Source: Methanocorpusculum sp. (GTDB lineage: Archaea; Halobacteriota; Methanomicrobia; Methanomicrobiales; Methanocorpusculaceae). Taken from it: DNA of 12,358 nucleotides. The notes under the pieces are model-generated. The model saw only the letters and a program-made list of their open reading frames with translations, was not told where the DNA came from and made no database searches. The position numbers and the translations under genes are program-made. Below are positions 11,422-12,358 of this stretch, piece after piece (the first letter of the stretch is position 1; every line of letters starts with the position of its first letter). Location of the stretch: the NCBI GenBank assembly GCA_029986255.1, contig DALTYD010000024.1, positions 1 through 12,358 of the forward strand, given 5' to 3'.

Positions 11422-12358
11422 GACAGTTACGAGAAGAACGCGAGAAGATGAAACAGCGGCAGAGTACTGCTGTTGATAAGGTGAAGGAAAAGCAGGAAGG
11501 AAGTGATGCGACAGCAACAGTATGTCCAGAATGCGGCAGTCGTCAATTAGTCCATGATTATGAACGCGCAGAGTTAGTGTGCCAACATTGCGGTCTAGTG
11601 TTGGATGATGATTTCATCGACCGAGGACCAGAGTGGCGTGCATTTGATCATGATCAACGAATGAAACGATCACGTGTAGGAGCTCCAATGACATTTACAA
11701 TTCATGACAAAGGTTTATCCACAATGATCGATTGGAGAAACCGTGACAGCTATGGTCGAGCAATTTCATCGAAAAATCGTGCTCAGTTGTACAGACTGAG
11801 AAAATGGCAGAGACGTATCAGAGTATCAAATGCAACGGAACGAAATCTGGCATTTGCGCTCTCGGAACTGGATCGGATGGCATCAGCTTTGGGTCTACCG
11901 AGAAACGTGCGCGAAACAGCCGCTGTGGTGTATCGAGATACGGTGGACAAGAATTTAATCCGTGGAAGAAGTATTGAAGGGGTAGCAGCTGCAGCATTAT
12001 ATGCAGCATGTCGTCAATGCAATGTTCCAAGAACATTAGATGAGATTGCAGAGGTATCTCGAGTTTCCAGAAAAGAGATTGGCAGAACATATCGATTTAT
12101 CTCTCGGGAATTAGGCCTAAAGCTGCTGCCAACTTCGCCTGGGGATTATGTTCCACGGTTCTGTTCAGGGCTCGGTCTAAAGGGAGAGGTACAATCACGG
12201 GCAATGGAAATTTTAAAGCAGGCAGGAGAGCGAGAGCTAACAAGCGGACGCGGGCCAACAGGTGTAGCAGCAGCTGCTATTTATATTTCCTCAATTTTAT
12301 CAGGAGAGCGAAGAACACAGCGTGAGGTTGCAGATGTTGCAGGTGTGACAGAAGTAAC
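11397..12358 (+). CDS. tfb: Transcription initiation factor B (TFB), C-terminus cut by window edge
   Basis: The archaeal TFIIB homologue, which binds the TATA-TBP complex and recruits RNA polymerase. A charged, probably helical N-terminal extension (1-40) leads into a zinc ribbon with Cys43, Cys46, Cys62 and Cys65 (CPECG...CQHCG). The B-finger/linker region follows (GPEWRAFDHDQRMKRSRVGAP, 77-97; then DKGLSTMIDWRNRD). Cyclin repeats are at about 145-240 and 250-320, with GRSIEGVAAAALYAACR and GRGPTGVAAAAIYISSIL. The second repeat contains the helix-turn-helix RTQREVADVAGVTEV that reads the BRE. The frame is still open at the window end after 320 codons; about 20 residues are probably missing. 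The start is set by GGAGG at 11386-11390. Confidence 0.97.
   Translation, partial: MEKEIEKLRQLREEREKMKQRQSTAVDKVKEKQEGSDATATVCPECGSRQLVHDYERAELVCQHCGLVLDDDFIDRGPEWRAFDHDQRMKRSRVGAPMTFTIHDKGLSTMIDWRNRDSYGRAISSKNRAQLYRLRKWQRRIRVSNATERNLAFALSELDRMASALGLPRNVRETAAVVYRDTVDKNLIRGRSIEGVAAAALYAACRQCNVPRTLDEIAEVSRVSRKEIGRTYRFISRELGLKLLPTSPGDYVPRFCSGLGLKGEVQSRAMEILKQAGERELTSGRGPTGVAAAAIYISSILSGERRTQREVADVAGVTEV

Noticed and set aside
11818..12090. Minus-strand ORF of 90 codons within tfb
   Set aside because: Antisense shadow of the TFB cyclin repeats.

Overview
This is a piece of an AT-rich euryarchaeal chromosome, most likely from a methanogen of the Methanomicrobiales/Methanomicrobia type. The evidence is a set of archaea-only or archaeal-type information genes: TFB, aIF5B, ribosomal proteins S6e and S8e, SRP19 and Gar1. 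There is also a tRNA-His without an encoded CCA, TATA-box promoters, oligo-T termination tracts, and a TFB that closely matches my memory of Methanosarcina-type TFB. The genus cannot be fixed from the window alone.

Layout. (1) 1-1320, minus strand: a SPASM-type radical SAM enzyme, cut by the window edge, resembling the peptide-modifying CbpB family. A 29-codon ORF with two cysteines lies directly upstream, and a 40-nt nested inverted repeat lies before that. The start region of the enzyme carries a one-base frame problem. (2) 1607-2059, plus: a cyclophilin-type prolyl isomerase. (3) 2060-2930: an unusually long gap between convergent genes, with fragments that look like a decayed gene. (4) 2931-5022: a hybrid-cluster protein (Hcp, hydroxylamine/NO reductase type) on minus and a divergent HxlR-family regulator with a cysteine-rich tail on plus. 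This is probably a nitrosative or redox stress pair. (5) 5263-5335, minus: tRNA-His(GTG). (6) 5539-7784, plus: aIF5B (infB), then ribosomal protein S6e. (7) 7817-8718, minus: two short genes overlapping by 4 bp, a protein I do not recognise followed by a DUF2240-like protein. (8) 8789-9166, minus: ribosomal protein S8e with a long leader rich in inverted repeats. (9) 9319-9966, minus: HypB, the GTPase of [NiFe]-hydrogenase nickel insertion. (10) 10335-10607, plus: SRP19. (11) 11080 to the window end, plus: Gar1 overlapping transcription factor B, which is truncated by the window edge.

How the genes work together. Most of the window is core translation, transcription, RNA modification and protein export, in short units with their own promoters. 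HypB fits the hydrogenase-dependent metabolism of a methanogen. The accessory interest lies in the radical SAM/small-peptide locus at the left edge, the Hcp/HxlR pair, and the two minus-strand genes of unknown function. Translation starts are mixed. Some genes have a Shine-Dalgarno site (tfb, gar1, S8e, hcp). Others have a TATA element about 30 bp before the start codon, implying leaderless or nearly leaderless mRNAs (hypB, PPIase). This was used to move the hcp and hypB starts inward from the longest open frames.
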